DNA of 64,000 nt from Pontederia crassipes (GCA_030549335.1 CM060196.1:22836501-22900500); one strand, 5' to 3'. Shown: positions 45,038 to 57,314, counted from the first letter of the stretch. Numbers and translations are program-made. Notes: a model not told the origin generated them from the letters alone.

Positions 45038-47240
45038 CTACAAGAAAATCGAGGAATAACGACCCAAGAAACACGATGCTAGGGAGGCGCTATTGCGTCT
45101 CCGTGACATAGAGCGCCACGTTAGCATCCAACTAGCACCGCACATATGCGACGCTGCATATCTGTGGCTAATGGCATCGCAATAGAGCCAACAAAAAAGG
45201 AGACGCTACTAGCGCCAGTTGTTGATGCTACGTCAACGTTATTAAGACTCGTGTTGTCCGGCTGGGAGCAGTAGAAATGTGTCGCTAAGTGGACGCTCAT
45301 GTGGCGCTAAAGCGCAGGCGCTACTCCGACGCCCAAGAGACGCTAACGTTAAGCATTTGTTGACGCTACTTCGGTGCGGAAGTGACGCAAACATGATAAT
45401 ATTTTTGTCGTCAATGAGATGCTAATATGGTGCTAAGGACGATATATTTAAAATAACGTCTACTATTTTGGCGACACTAATGTGATGCTATGGAGGCGCT
45501 AATAGCAAATTTTTTTTACCCATTCCAATCGCATTCTTCACCCTTCCCACACCATACAATTATATAATGCATATAAATGCATTGATACATTGACATTCAT
45601 CACTGCCATAATATGAAAGCATCTCGGGATAATATGAAAGCATCACATACATAATATTTAAGATAAAAATATGAAAAGTAATATACTGAGCTAACAAACT
45701 ATACGTATATCTAAGTCTATTTGTTTATATCCTAGGTTTGAGAGTTATTGTTATCATTCCGAACATTCGATCCAGACGTGCTCGGTCCATGGTCTCGCGG
45801 GGATGGATTCTGCGTCGGGATCAATCCCTGAATCACCTGCAATAGCGAAGTCAACTGCTGCGACACCTACCGCGATATCTGCTCCGATAACTGCTCTGAT
45901 AGTTGCGTTATATCAGGTGCAGCGCATGAGCTCGGAGCAGATGGACCGCCTGCATATCCTCTGATCCTCCTAGGTACCTGAGCAGTTGTGTCGAGGCCAT
46001 GCAAGTATCCTCTCGTGTCGTGCCAGCCACCTCCTTCCAAACAACAGTGTCCTCTACGAAATAGAAAAAATTATACAATCATATAATATATAAACTATAT
46101 ATAAAAAAACACATAAATTAAAAACATGACAAAATTAACTAAGAAACATTACCTAGTGACTGAGTACTCAAATCATCTCCATACTTTTTTGCCATTTTCG
46201 CAATATACTCATCCTAAAAAATTTAAACATTGTGCATGTCAAAAATAGTGCACTAACGTCAACAACCAAATAAACATGTCATAAGACTTATCAGAAGCCT
46301 ATAAGTAGTGAATGTGATCAAGTCGTTTGTCTTCCGGATCTTATGCGTGGCCTCATATATCATGCGAAAGTCTACGGGACCGCCTTCTTTCTCCTCCTAC
46401 AATAAAGTTTGAAATTTTATAACATAAAAATAAGTCAAAAGTTTGATAAATTGAATTTGTATGAAAATTATCATGTGTCGTCGATGCTCGTCAAATCGCA
46501 TCGACCCCCTGTGTGGATGTGGGCCTGGGCTTCGAAAGATGATTAACTCTTGCATTTTTCGACTTTCTCTGCCATCATTCATCCGTCCTTTATAAACATC
46601 AAATACTTAGATTTTCAAAAACTTTAAATTTAATAAAAAATAATTTAAAAGTAAACATACTTATCACTTCCTACATAAGGACTCCCAAACCAAGCGCCTA
46701 ATATGCCTTGGGCATCTTTGTATGCTCTACTCCAAAGTTAGGTCGGCGGACGTGATGACCTTGTGAAACTTGTATAATCAATTTCGGAGGCGTTTCACAT
46801 TGACCTCCTCAAAAGCTCTCTGGATCGTTCCTAAACTAAGATTTGGATGAAACTGATTTGTCTCCTACAAAATACATTAAAACTTAGTAATTTTAAAATA
46901 ATAAAAATCAAGTTATGTAACATAAATAGAAGATTGTACCGTAAAGGCTCGAAAGATGTCATTCCACACTTGAATTGGGACATCTTTTCAGAATCCTGCC
47001 CCTTTCGGCAAGTAGAAAAGAACGAGAGCACTGACATCCCGCATGGTACTAGCGAGTATGAATGTGGTCCTGTCAATTACAAAGAAGAATTAATTTTCAA
47101 TGATAACCAAAACTATAATAAAATTTGTACAACTTATTTAACTCACGGTCACCACCCCATTATTGTGTAATCCCTCTTCATCACTCGAAGAGGAATCATC
47201 ATAGCGCCATTCTGGGGGGCACCGACGAGGGCAAGCTTGT
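45038..47240 (-). mobile_element. CACTA (En/Spm) element with Transposase_24-like gene
   Basis: The left terminus CACTACAAGAAAATCG at 45038 is preceded by ATT. Subterminal repeats of GGCGCTA/TAGCGCC and GACGCTA fill 45060-45510. A Transposase_24-like gene remnant on the minus strand follows. The right terminus is not found; sequence after 47240 is a C run and other repeats. Confidence 0.65.
45735..47220 (-). pseudogene. Transposase_24-like (Ptta/En/Spm) gene remnant
   Basis: On the minus strand, a segment near 46560-46470 reads SPGPHPHRGSMRFDEHRRHM, like the HTGGS..F.EHRRRM box of Ptta/En/Spm proteins. A segment near 46390-46330 reads GGPVDFRMIYEATHKIRK, matching the P..LF..THK region. The C-terminal part (about 46050-45735) has GGGWHDTRGYLHGLD followed by a Q/S/L-rich stretch with SEQLSEQIS. 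Intervening sequence looks intronic. At least one stop (a TAG after SEQLSEQISR) interrupts it. It would act in CACTA transposition. Confidence 0.55.
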
Positions 47241-47241
47241 T

Positions 47242-47244
<3 letters not shown>

Positions 47245-47275
<31 letters not shown>
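47245..47275. repeat. Run of 31 C
   Basis: Uninterrupted homopolymer followed by TTCCCCTTTTCC. Its neighbourhood (GCGTGCGAGGGGGG near 47290) resembles the G-rich core of the MITE at 50853-51657. Confidence 0.9.
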
Positions 47276-47399
47276 TTCCCCTTTTCCTTTGCCGCGTGCG
47301 AGGGGGGTTTTGATGATAGGGGTATTTTCCTTTTTTAATTATTTTTATTACATATTATTTTAAGTAAAAATATATTAATACTTGCAAGGGTATAATGGA

Positions 47400-47570
47400 C
47401 TTTTTACAAATGTGAAAAAAAATAATCGAGAAATTGACGAAATTAGACGAAAGGATCAAATTAAAAAAATCGTGATAGTTTAAAGACCCAAAAAATGAAG
47501 TTCGTAAATTGATGTTAGATCTGAAAAATCGTGATAGTTTAGGAGTGGTCAGAGAAAATAACCCAAGAAT
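47400..47570. mobile_element. Long-TIR MITE, partial copy
   Basis: One arm only. ATCGTGATAGTTTA occurs twice (about 47469 and 47528) and the order of words matches the right arm of the copies at 18315 and 49597. Confidence 0.6.
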
Positions 47571-49596
47571 AAAAGGAAATAACATGCTGACATTTGAAAT
47601 TTTAAAACAAAAGAGTTTTACTTGCCATAATATTATTATCATTAGTTTAAGTATTACTAAAAATTATTTACCCTATATTAGTTTATAAACAATATTAACC
47701 TTTAACATTTTTTTTTAAATAATTGAAAACATGCCAAATGCCACAACAGTATTTTTCTTGTTAGTTGAAGATTTTGAAATTAATATTACATGTTTCAGTT
47801 TTAAAGTTTGTTATATCAACATCCAATGACCTTTTTACTAGGAGTTTTAGTAAACATTTTTCCATGTATGTAAAAATTTCGTTATATATTTATTTCAATG
47901 TTTCATACCCAACCCAAATCAATTCATCTCAGTAGTTTTAGATATTTATTATACGGAGAAAAATGTATATGTAGAGTATTTGGTGTAAAACAGGTGTAGA
48001 GCATTAATTTTACCTATCAAATTATTAAAATAAGTATATATTAATTTAAAATATATATTAAATAGTAAATATAATTAAAATTAAGATCATCGGATTATTC
48101 GAAGATCGTGATCAGCCATGTTAACAAATATGACTAATTCGAAGGTTGTAATTTATTTAGACTTAGATGTACATTCTTATTATTAAATTATCCAAATAAA
48201 TATATATTATTTAATCTAAGAAATATATGATTAATTTAATAATGAATTATAATATTAATTTAATTAAATAATAAAAAATAAATACTCTACATCAAGACGC
48301 AGAACGGAGTGTTCTACGTACTCATTAACCTTTATTATACGAGCTATCAACTATTTTGTAATAATTTTACAACTGAAGGACTAAATGTGACATTCATTAT
48401 AGATGTAGATGGTTAAATATAATAGTTCCGAAATTGATGTGATTTTCCTATTTTTTCTCTCTACATTTAAAACTTTTTACTATATTATTTTTTTCTTATG
48501 TTGCCATAAAAGCTCGTATGTAGCCTTTCCTATTGCTTCGGTTCTCTATTTGTTATACTTTTTTTTTTTTTTCCTTCTTGCAATTATGTGTGATGCCAAC
48601 TGTTCATTGTTACAGATTTGGAAAACTAATACTTCTTTGACTATAAACATTACTCACATCATTATCTTAAATTTTTTTGAAAGAATAAATCTACGAATTA
48701 AGAATTTCCAGCCTTTAACTGCTAGCATGGATCATGCTTATCATTGTTGGGAGAGAGTATTTGGTTTCATTCTTGTTTTTTAATTTAATAGTTTAGTAGA
48801 GTGGTCAGATGAGATTGCCATAAATTTAAGAGCCAATAGGTAATATGATATTTGGAAGTAAGTAACACATTCTCTATTATTTCTTTTATGAAATTAGATT
48901 CACCAATAATCTTAAAAGTTCAATTCAGTAGAAAAGTAAAATTATTATATTTATAATTCTAACACGCATTGACAACTTTGATTTAATTAATTCAATTTAT
49001 CACGCCGACAAGGAAGAGGTAAAATATTCTTTTTTAATATGAGCAAAATTAGACGGGCTACAGATTGTGAAAAAAAAAGCCGTATAAACATATTTATTTT
49101 CTTTCTCTAGAGGAATAAATTTAACATCTTTCGTTGCTCGTATGTCACAATAATGTACTTAGTACTAGTATAGCGTTAGCTGCAACCTATGTAGTACTTA
49201 GTACTAAGATTAGACGACGATGTTGTGGTCTAATAACAAACAATTAGTTCATTGACCGTCTATTTTGTGGAACGTCCATGGAGACAAATTTAACATTTAT
49301 TCTTCTTTTGTCCTTTTGCCTCTCAACTGTGAACTCTTTTTTTGAAAGCTAACCTCAAATTTTATTTTGACTTTATGTCCTCCTGACGCTCTAGCTCCTT
49401 GACTTTATGGCCTTGATTCTTTGTCGAGATTGAAATTTCAATCTACTTTTAGCCTTTGTCTTTGGGGGATCATGGAATGCATGCAATGATGATTTCTTAT
49501 GTTCCATGTCGGCAATCACGTTCGTGATTCTGGATAGGATGATACCTTGTCTGAGGCATCTTCCCCTCCAGGTCGGCCCGGCAGAGTCCCTTATTA
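47571..49596. other. AT-rich intergenic sequence
   Basis: Two kilobases without a recognisable gene. A 124-residue open frame at 48409-48783 is hydrophobic and low in complexity and is probably chance. Confidence 0.45.
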
Positions 49597-50104
49597 GAGT
49601 TATTTTTGTAATCTTCCCCTAAAGTATAACTATTTTCTACCTCTAATTTTAAATTACAAATTTATTTTTTTTGAATTCTTAAAGTATCGCGACTTTTCAC
49701 TTTAATCCTTTCGTTCACTTCTGTTATATTTTTCATCAGTTTTACTTTTTTTTCATTTATGAAAAAACTAAATTATCCCTTCCTTCGAAAAAATATGAAA
49801 TAACAAATATAAAAAATATTGGAAGAATTAAAATGGTAAATAAAAAGTTTATAATTTATGAAAATGACTAAATTATCCTCCTCCATTTTTTTATATTTAT
49901 TATTTGATATGTTATGGAGGGAAGGGTAATTTAATTTTTTCGTAAATGAGGAAAATTAAAAGTAGTGAAAAACATAACAAAAGTAGATGGAATGACTAAA
50001 ATAAAAATATTATGATAGTTTAGAAATATAAAAAAATAAGTCTGTAATTTGATGTTAAATACGAAAAATCGTGATAGTTTAAGAATAATTTATGAAAATA
50101 ACTC
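49597..50104. mobile_element. Long-TIR MITE, copy 2
   Basis: Left GAGTTATTTTTGTAATC and right TTTATGAAAATAACTC are inverted repeats. Inner words (TATCGCGACTTTTCACTTTAATC and its rough complement near 50005) match copy 1 at 18315-18834. About 508 bp, no coding. Confidence 0.72.
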
Positions 50105-50289
50105 TTTGTATTACAAACTTAATACAGACGACTCCTTTATAGGTGTCGAGGAGGCGAGAGGCAATAACTTAATCAGATTTCACTAACACACTTTTTTGAT
50201 TGTAGGTTCTTTTTTTCTTTTTATACTTAATCAGAACTCCCTCACGCACTTTCTTGGGTGCAGGTTCTTTTTCTCATTCGGGCAGTGCA

Positions 50290-50636
50290 GCATTGAAGTT
50301 GGAGTTTTGAGCCTGCTTGTATCTGTTGTGTTTCTCGGTTGGGGTTGCAACATCTTCTAGTAGTAACAGACTCAAAGGCCTTACACTTGCTTATTCAAAA
50401 CGAGGGCCATTTCCCTTTGACATACTGGAATGTTGATTCATACATTAAATACATTCTCTCTATATTCCATCATTGGTCTATCGTTGAGAGGCTAATAGGG
50501 TCACTGATTTTTTGGCAAGATATGGTCGCACTTCGGATATCGACATTTTCCGGGTGTGAGATCCTCCTCTGGATCTACGTCATATTTTGAATGCTGATTA
50601 CACTAAATGCTATTTCAATAGATAGTTTCGATCTTT
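50290..50636 (+). pseudogene. RNase H-like (RVT_3) C-terminal remnant, LINE-type
   Basis: From 50339 the frame reads GLQHLLVVTDSKALHLLI, the RVT_3 RNase H core with the second acidic position (TDSKAL). In a shifted frame from 50488 it reads EANRVTDFLARYGRTSD, the family's C-terminal REANxxADxLA box. This is followed by a stop after FRV and then DPPLDLRHILNADYTKC. At least one frameshift and one stop make it a pseudogene. Plant L1 LINEs and ribonuclease H-like proteins end this way. The rest of the LINE is not seen. Confidence 0.72.
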
Positions 50637-50852
50637 TCAAAAAAGAAAAAAAATTAAGAGGTTTTAAGTTGGATCATAAACATTCCTATTTTATGGACAT
50701 GATACTTTTTTCTGCCTTAGAATTTAGCAATAACTCTTGATATCTTGTTTTTTTATCATTCCATGCTATTTGCACATATTTTTGTAATGGTTATAGTAAC
50801 TCTAACCGGATAAAACAATTGTTCTCAAACTTAGTTGTTGTACTTATATTTT

Positions 50853-51657
50853 GGTAAATTTCAGTAAAATGCTCTTCAACTTTACTCTATTTGTTAGCTT
50901 TGTTCTCCAATTTTATTTTGTAATTAGATTTCTTTTCAATTATTAACTTATTTTACCAAGGATTCTTTTGATCGGGTATAGCCAATTGTTTGATTATTTT
51001 GCACACAAAGAACGCTTTAAATATAAAATAATACAATAGTATTAAAATAATAGTTAAAATTTTTAAAAAATAGAAAAAGGAGGGGCTTCGCCTCCTCGCC
51101 CTCTAGTGGCCTCACTTTAGAGTTATTGTACTCCCTCTTTGTGTCGTCAACAACGTCGCATGTGAGAGGGGGGGGGGGGGGGTGGGTGGGGGTTGTGATG
51201 CACATAAGGGTGCTCCGCCCCCTCACGCGTGAAGTCGCCAGCGACATGGGGGGCGACAACCCCCTCACGCGGAAGTCACCAAGTGCGAGGGGGCGGCGCA
51301 CCCCCACCCCACACCCCCTCCTCTTGCATTGCCGGCGAGAAAAGGGGGCATTACCCCCCTTGCCTTCTCCTTTGGCACTTGCGACAACAAGGTCACCGAA
51401 AGGGAGGGGCGACACATCCCTTTTTATTTTTCTAATTATTATATTATTATTATTTTAATACTATTTTATTGTTTATTTTAATTCATATTTTAAAAATATG
51501 TCGCGTGTGCAAAGTACCGGATAACTTGCTATACCGGACCAAAAGTATCATTGGTGAAATAAATTAATAGATGTAGGATAGTCTAATTATAAAAGTAAAT
51601 TTTGAGGGCATAGTTGAAAAAAGGGATAAAATTAGAGGGTATGTAGTGAAATTTACC
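50853..51657. mobile_element. MITE-like element with GGTAAATTTCA ends and G-rich core
   Basis: Left GGTAAATTTCAGTAAAATG and right TATGTAGTGAAATTTACC form inverted repeats; further inner matches are loose. The outer parts are AT-rich. The core (51080-51420) is G/C-rich with GAGGGGG and CCCCCTC words and a run of 15 G at 51168-51182. Confidence 0.6.
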
Positions 51658-52124
51658 CACTTTTTTTTCTATTACAAAGGAGTTTAAATTAATTGGGCCT
51701 AATTATGAGCCAAAATTTTAACCTTGTGTTTGGATGGGTGATTTAGCAGGGATGGAAAGTGCTTCATTAGCGTCTGGTCAGTTTAAAAATTCGACACCTT
51801 GTTTGGATATAATTTTTAATTTAATTAAAAGTATGTTGTTGTTCATAAACTCACCAAATTGATAATTTTGAAGAGATAAAAAAAATAATTATTTCCATGA
51901 TACCATTATTTTTTTCTCTATCAAATAAAAAAATTTCTAAGAATAATAAAAATATTTACTAAACTTAACTTTTCCTAACACATATTTTATGTTTTGTATC
52001 CAAACTAAGAATGAATTAAATTAACCCAATTCATCTCTATAATTTATATCTAAATGCGATTCATATAAACACTGATAATACTCAATTTTATCGATCCTTA
52101 ATACACCATCCTAATTCCTATGCA
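51658..52124. other. Intergenic sequence with a possible small MITE
   Basis: CCTTGTTTGGATATAATT near 51811 and TGTATCCAAACTAAG near 51996 are inverted and could bound a small element of about 195 bp. No gene. Confidence 0.35.
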
Positions 52125-52470
52125 TTTTGGTAAAATCATGCGGGCTGAGGCTCAAAGCGGACAATATCCTATGCAAGTCCAAGGATGTTACATATGAAAT
52201 CAGAGACACTCTGCGTGAGCCTCTCGGGTGCGATCATTTAACGAGAACGTTAAGTCCCCTAAGGGAGAAAGGATGCATGAGGCATGCTTTAAATTAGTCT
52301 CACATACACAAGTCATGAGAGAAATGCTGAGTATACATGAGAACATTGCTTGGTGCAAATATGACGCATTTTGAGAAAATCATGCAGATCAAGATTTAGA
52401 GTGGACAATATCACACACTGATCGGAAATGTTATATAGGTATCAAAGCCTAAAGTTCTTAGCTCCATGGA
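52125..52470 (+). mobile_element. Two LTR-end/primer-site junctions in tandem
   Basis: GCATTTTGGTAAAATCATGC (52122) and GCATTTTGAGAAAATCATGC (52367) each start a similar block containing GTGGACAATATC or GCGGACAATATC. Each ends in TGTTA followed by sequence like the tRNA-Met primer site (GTATCAAAGCC after 52437; a weaker match after 52190). I infer remains of an LTR retrotransposon or TRIM with repeated LTR ends. Broken. Confidence 0.45.
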
Positions 52471-53559
52471 TAAAGATTTTGGTATTATGGTCAAGTTTAA
52501 GTTATGTTTAAGGGGACATTTCTCTAGAGATAAACTTTCTAAATTATCACATAATATTGTATTAAATTATATGGGCCCATCATATTACATTGTTCACTTG
52601 TGACAGGTAATGGGTAATATGCATTACACAGGTTGCCTATGAAGTGGCAATGTACATTGTGTATGGGGTGTATGGCAAACTTCATTACCACTTGTGAGCC
52701 AATCTCAAATAATTTCTTTTTCCAAATATGCCTTTAATAACCCTAGGTCTATTTAATTAGACGACGACTCATATTTTCATCTTGCAAAACATCTTGGCGT
52801 TGGCAGCAATTCTTCAACGAAGAGGTACTTTCTCAACAGTTTTTTCTTTGAAGTTCATGTATTTTCTATCTTTGATCCTAATACCTTGGTTTTGCTTGTT
52901 CTTTTTCTCTTTTTAAACTTTATGTATGTTTTTGTCCTTTTTTCTCTTTGAATCATACAGCAGTGTGTTTACATGTTTGTTTTCTCATTTTAAAGGTTAT
53001 GTTTGTCTTATGCATTCGTCCTATTTACAATATTAGTGCACAACAATTGATTTATTAATTAATTAACTTGTTGATGCATTTCGTTTTATAAATTTCATCT
53101 TATGCAGTTGATCTATTTATTAATTACTTGCTTTTTGCATTTCATCTTATGCATTTTCGACTTATGTAGTTGATTTATTAAATAATTACCTACTTTATGC
53201 ATTTCATCTTTTGCATTTTGCACCTGATTTATTAATTAATTACTTGCTGCCATTGATTTATTAATTATCATTACCTGCTTTATAAAATATCTTAAGCATA
53301 CAGTAATTCCTTATATAATTTGTCAATTTTAGGCATGCAATAAATTTTTTTTTCATATCCAGTCCATGCACTAATTCTTTTTTATGACAATTTTTTCATG
53401 TCCAATTCTAACTATAACAATGGATGAATTAATGACAAATGACAACAACAAATGGAAATTTTGCTTGTGATACTCATCCTTGGGCTATTAGGTATTATGT
53501 TACAAGGATATTATTATTTTTTGTTTTCAAGAAAAAAACAAGTGAATATGTGAAGAATA

Positions 53560-54385
53560 TGAACCACAATTTATTAGAGAGATCAATATAAGAAGGGTAA
53601 CTTATGATTCGGATTTGGCATGCATAGAGAGCACATGTATGGATCAAAGAACTTTCCATAATTTATGTGATATGTTGAAAAATATTGGGAGGCTATCAAA
53701 TACAAAAAAAATATGTGTGTCAAAGAGATGGTTGCAATGTTTTTACTTATATGTGCGCATCATAAGAAAAATGGAATAGTAAAAAGACAATTTGTAAGGA
53801 GTGGCGCAAGTGTCAGCAGACAATTTTCTGCAGTATTAAACTCAGTCCTTTTATGCCATGAATTACTTTTGAAAAAATCAGAGCCTATTTCAGAAAATTC
53901 AACCGATTATTGATGGAAGTGGTTTAAGGTTAATTTTGATACGTCATAATAGTAACATATTTTTTATTTTATAAGAACAAAAAACATTAACTATTTTTTA
54001 TTCATGTAGAATTGTCTTGGTGCTCTAAATGGAACATATATTAGTTTTACTGTTCCTAGACATTGACAAGCCTAGATATAGAACAAGGAAAGGGAAGTTA
54101 GCTATGAATGTATTAGGAGCCTGCAGTCAAGATATGCAAATCATATACATTTTACCTGGGTGGGAAGGATATACTGCAAATGGTAGAATGCCGAGGGATG
54201 CAATATTTAGGCCTAGAGGTTTAAAAGTGATTCAAGGTAAAAATAAATGAAGTGTAAAGTTTATAATGTTTATTATATCTCTAAACTTTAATTTTTTAAG
54301 TTTTTATTATTTATGTGATTATGGATATACAAATAGAGAGGGGGTTTTGACATCATTTAGAGGTCAACGTTATCATTTGAATGAG
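53560..54385 (+). pseudogene. PIF/Harbinger transposase remnant (DDE_Tnp_4)
   Basis: The N-terminal part has MDQRTFHNLCDMLKNIGRL, then EMVAMFLLICAHHKKN and RSGASVSRQFSAVL, the helix-turn-helix region of Harbinger transposases. The DDE core follows: NCLGALNGTYISFTVP near 54010, where the family has GALDGTHI; LPGWEGYTANGRMPRDA near 54150, where the family has HDSRV; and YYLCDYGYTNREG near 54310, where the Asp is kept. So two of the usual acidic residues read Asn. A frameshift also lies near 54062 and stops are present. Catalytically dead. In life it would excise and insert the element. Confidence 0.82.
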
Positions 54386-54867
54386 AATGCCATATGAGTT
54401 ATATAATTATAAGCATTCATCTGCAAAAAATGTTAATGAGAGATGCTTAAGATGAGATGGTCCATTACGAGAAGTGTTTCTATCCTGTAAAAACTCGTGC
54501 AAGGTTTGTCTATGCATGTGCTTTATTTCATAATCATATTAGAAAAGAAATGTCTATTGATCCAATCGAGAACGAGATTTCACAAATTGCCCCTTCAGAA
54601 GAAGATGGTCCACAAGAAATTTACATAAGTCATGTTTCGACTTCATATGCCTAGAATCAATGTAGGGAAAACTTAGTACAAGATAAATGGAATTTAGCTA
54701 GAACATGAGCTATTCCGAATGTTGGAAGGATTTGTTTTATTTCTAGATATTATGCACTTTATGACTTTGAATCTTTGTATGGTATTTTGAAATTGTTAAT
54801 GAAATTTTATGCTTATGCAATGTTATGATAAATTTCAATACATGATTCATTTTTTATTCTATTATAG

Positions 54868-55747
54868 TTGTACGAATGGAAGATACACAAGGTGAAAAAG
54901 GTGCACACAATAAGAACAGAGGGAAAAAGCACCAATGGACACCATATCAAGATGCACTACTAGTTGAGTGTATAATGCTTTATTTGAAGAATGATCCTTT
55001 TTGCAGTGCCGAAGAGGATAATAATTTTAAACTAGGATTTTTATTATAACTTGATAAAATGATGGAAGCAAAATGATGTGGGGTGAAGGCTCAACCACAC
55101 ATACATTCGTGACACGAACTACCCAAGATGCATTATAATGCCATTTATGATATGTTATACTAGGTTTTTGTTGGGATCCCATTAAATCTGACATTACTTG
55201 TGAACAAGATGTATGTGATCAATGGGTTAAGATAAGCAAATATGATTGGTTTAGATTTAATAATTTTTTATTTGTGATGTGGTACTAAATACTTATTACT
55301 TTTTTTTATTGAAACAAAGTCATCCAAATGCAATTGGTCTTAGTAATAAGTCTTTTTCTCATTGGGATGCTTTATCTATCTTATTTGGAAAAGACCGAGC
55401 AACTAGTCAAAGGGCCGAAGATCTTGTAGATGCAACATCTAATATTATAGACGAAGCCATCAACCTTGATGAAGATGTCTACTTTGGAAACCAAGTCACA
55501 ACCAACATTAAACAATATGTAAGACCAAAGCGAATCTTCAAATCGCCGGAACATTACTAGGAAGAGGAAAGCCACCAATAATGAGGAAATTTTTCTTGAC
55601 ACCATGAAACAATTTGACACCTGTTTTGAGAATACAACTGCAAGCATCAAGGAGATAGTAACATGCTTCAAGAGCTCAATTATTCAAAATAACAAAATGC
55701 AAAGAAAGGTATATGAAGCATTAGTTGCCATCGAGGATTTGAATATG
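54868..55747 (+). pseudogene. Harbinger Myb/SANT-like protein remnant, interrupted by a solo LTR
   Basis: HQWTPYQDALLVECIMLYL near 54930 starts the Myb/SANT-like DNA-binding domain (PF12776 type). SHPNAIGLSNKSFSHWDALS near 55320 and GKDRATSQRAEDL near 55390 are the conserved C-terminal half. Frameshifts or stops lie between these parts (for example after NFKLGFLL and after KSPEHY). The reading continues through KEIVTCFKSSI to an Athila-like solo LTR at 55748, and a GESIASSSSSLNFF tail appears beyond it near 57347. It would partner the transposase in nuclear import and end binding. Confidence 0.75.
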
Positions 55748-57314
55748 TGATGCGTGAGAATTAAGCATAAATATACTAGCAAGTATACTAGAATCGTATC
55801 AAGTAATAAAGAGTGAATAGAATGTCGAACCCACGAGGATTGAAGATTAATAATCATTTTCTCTAAAAGTTATTTTTCTATAAAAAATCAATCGAGGAAT
55901 CAACTTTCAATTTATCAATTAAGAAAAAGGAAGTGAGAAAACGAATATAAAGGACTCAAAATTTCGAGAACCTAACTATTCTAATCAAGATTAAGTCCAA
56001 CCAGTTGAAAACTCAATCAAATTACACATAACCATGATTAGAATCCATAGAGTAAAAATCCTTCCAAATTCACACGAAATAACAATCAATCCGAAGTATA
56101 GCGATTAGAACCCCAATTTCATACCCGGCCCGAGTTACACATAACGCGGCTAATGCGATTTCGACAAGAAAAACACATTGAACCGGGCCGGGTTCTACCG
56201 AACGCGGCCAGGTGTTCAGACACAAAAACCCATGCACATACGCTGCGTAGTCAACACAGCCCGAGCAGAGAAGAAGTAACCCAGGTTCCGAACAACTCGA
56301 CCCGGGCACAAACAACTCGGTCCGGACTACATCGTAAATAACAACAGCGATTCAATCGGAGACAAAACGGCGGCCCAGGTTTGATGCTACCTGGCCCGGG
56401 TTCTATGATTGCAGAATTCATGAATCAGATTGAATTTTGGAAGAAAATTTAACGGCTAATCATGCAAAAACTTGCAAAATAACACGACATGAAGATTATC
56501 CAATATTCTAACATTAACCATGCACGAATTACAATTTAAAAGAAGTCTAATTATTCAAATAAATTGAGAGATAAACAAGGTTCAACTTAGTTTTCCCCTA
56601 ACAATAAAACTACATACATAATTGTTTTGACATCAAATCAATAATGATAAATAAGAATTTCATCAGAAATATTACTAAAGTATGCTTCCTGAAGTCAGGT
56701 GATTCCTCTGTCACGAGCCTCGGCCGTGTGGTCGTCACAGGGGTTCGCCGGAATGACTCCAAGTTGCTTCAGAATTTAGCACTGTAAAAATTTCTCTCGG
56801 AAGTTGGGTGGTTAGGGCACGTGAATTCACAAGTCAGGGATGCGTACAAGGCCTCCAAATTGTAGTATTTATAGAAGAGAACGTCCCCCTAGGGTTGCAC
56901 GCCATTTTGAGATGTTAACTTCGTGTTCAACAAGGCAAAAATTTTAGCTGCCTGATAATATCTGTCTGATAAGCAAATCCGGCCCGGGTTATAATGTACC
57001 CGACCTAGGTTCTTCTGTCATACAAAATTCGACTCTGGTTTGGTCTTATGATCGGCCCGACCTGGGTGTACTGATGACCCGGCCTAGGTTCGTCTTCAGG
57101 ATCATTTTTCTGCTCCAATTTACGTGCTCTTTCATGACAATCGCTAGCACCTCCAGCTTGACACTCCTGAGATCAAAATATAATGAAAGTTGGTAGTTTT
57201 GGACTCTAACAAATTTTAGAGAAATAATTGAAAAAGTAGATGCATGCAATGGTAAAAACTACGAAAAATAATCTAAAATGATGTATGAAAACATGTATAA
57301 TAATGCATGCATCA
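55748..57314 (-). mobile_element. Solo LTR, Athila/Tat-like
   Basis: A 1567-bp solo LTR bounded by TGATGCGTGAG and GCATGCATCA, flanked by ATATG at 55743-55747 and 57315-57319. Its edges, read in complement, match the LTR at 35144-36486, including CCTCGTGGGTTCGACA and TATTACTTGAT near the 3' edge. It carries repeated ACCCGGGTT-like words (56110-56405 and 56985-57095). It formed by LTR-LTR recombination after insertion into the Harbinger element, so it is younger than that element. Confidence 0.88.

Noticed and set aside
48409-48783. 124-residue hydrophobic open frame
   Set aside because: T-rich low-complexity DNA gives F/L/I/Y-rich translations by chance; no start context, homology or neighbours support it.
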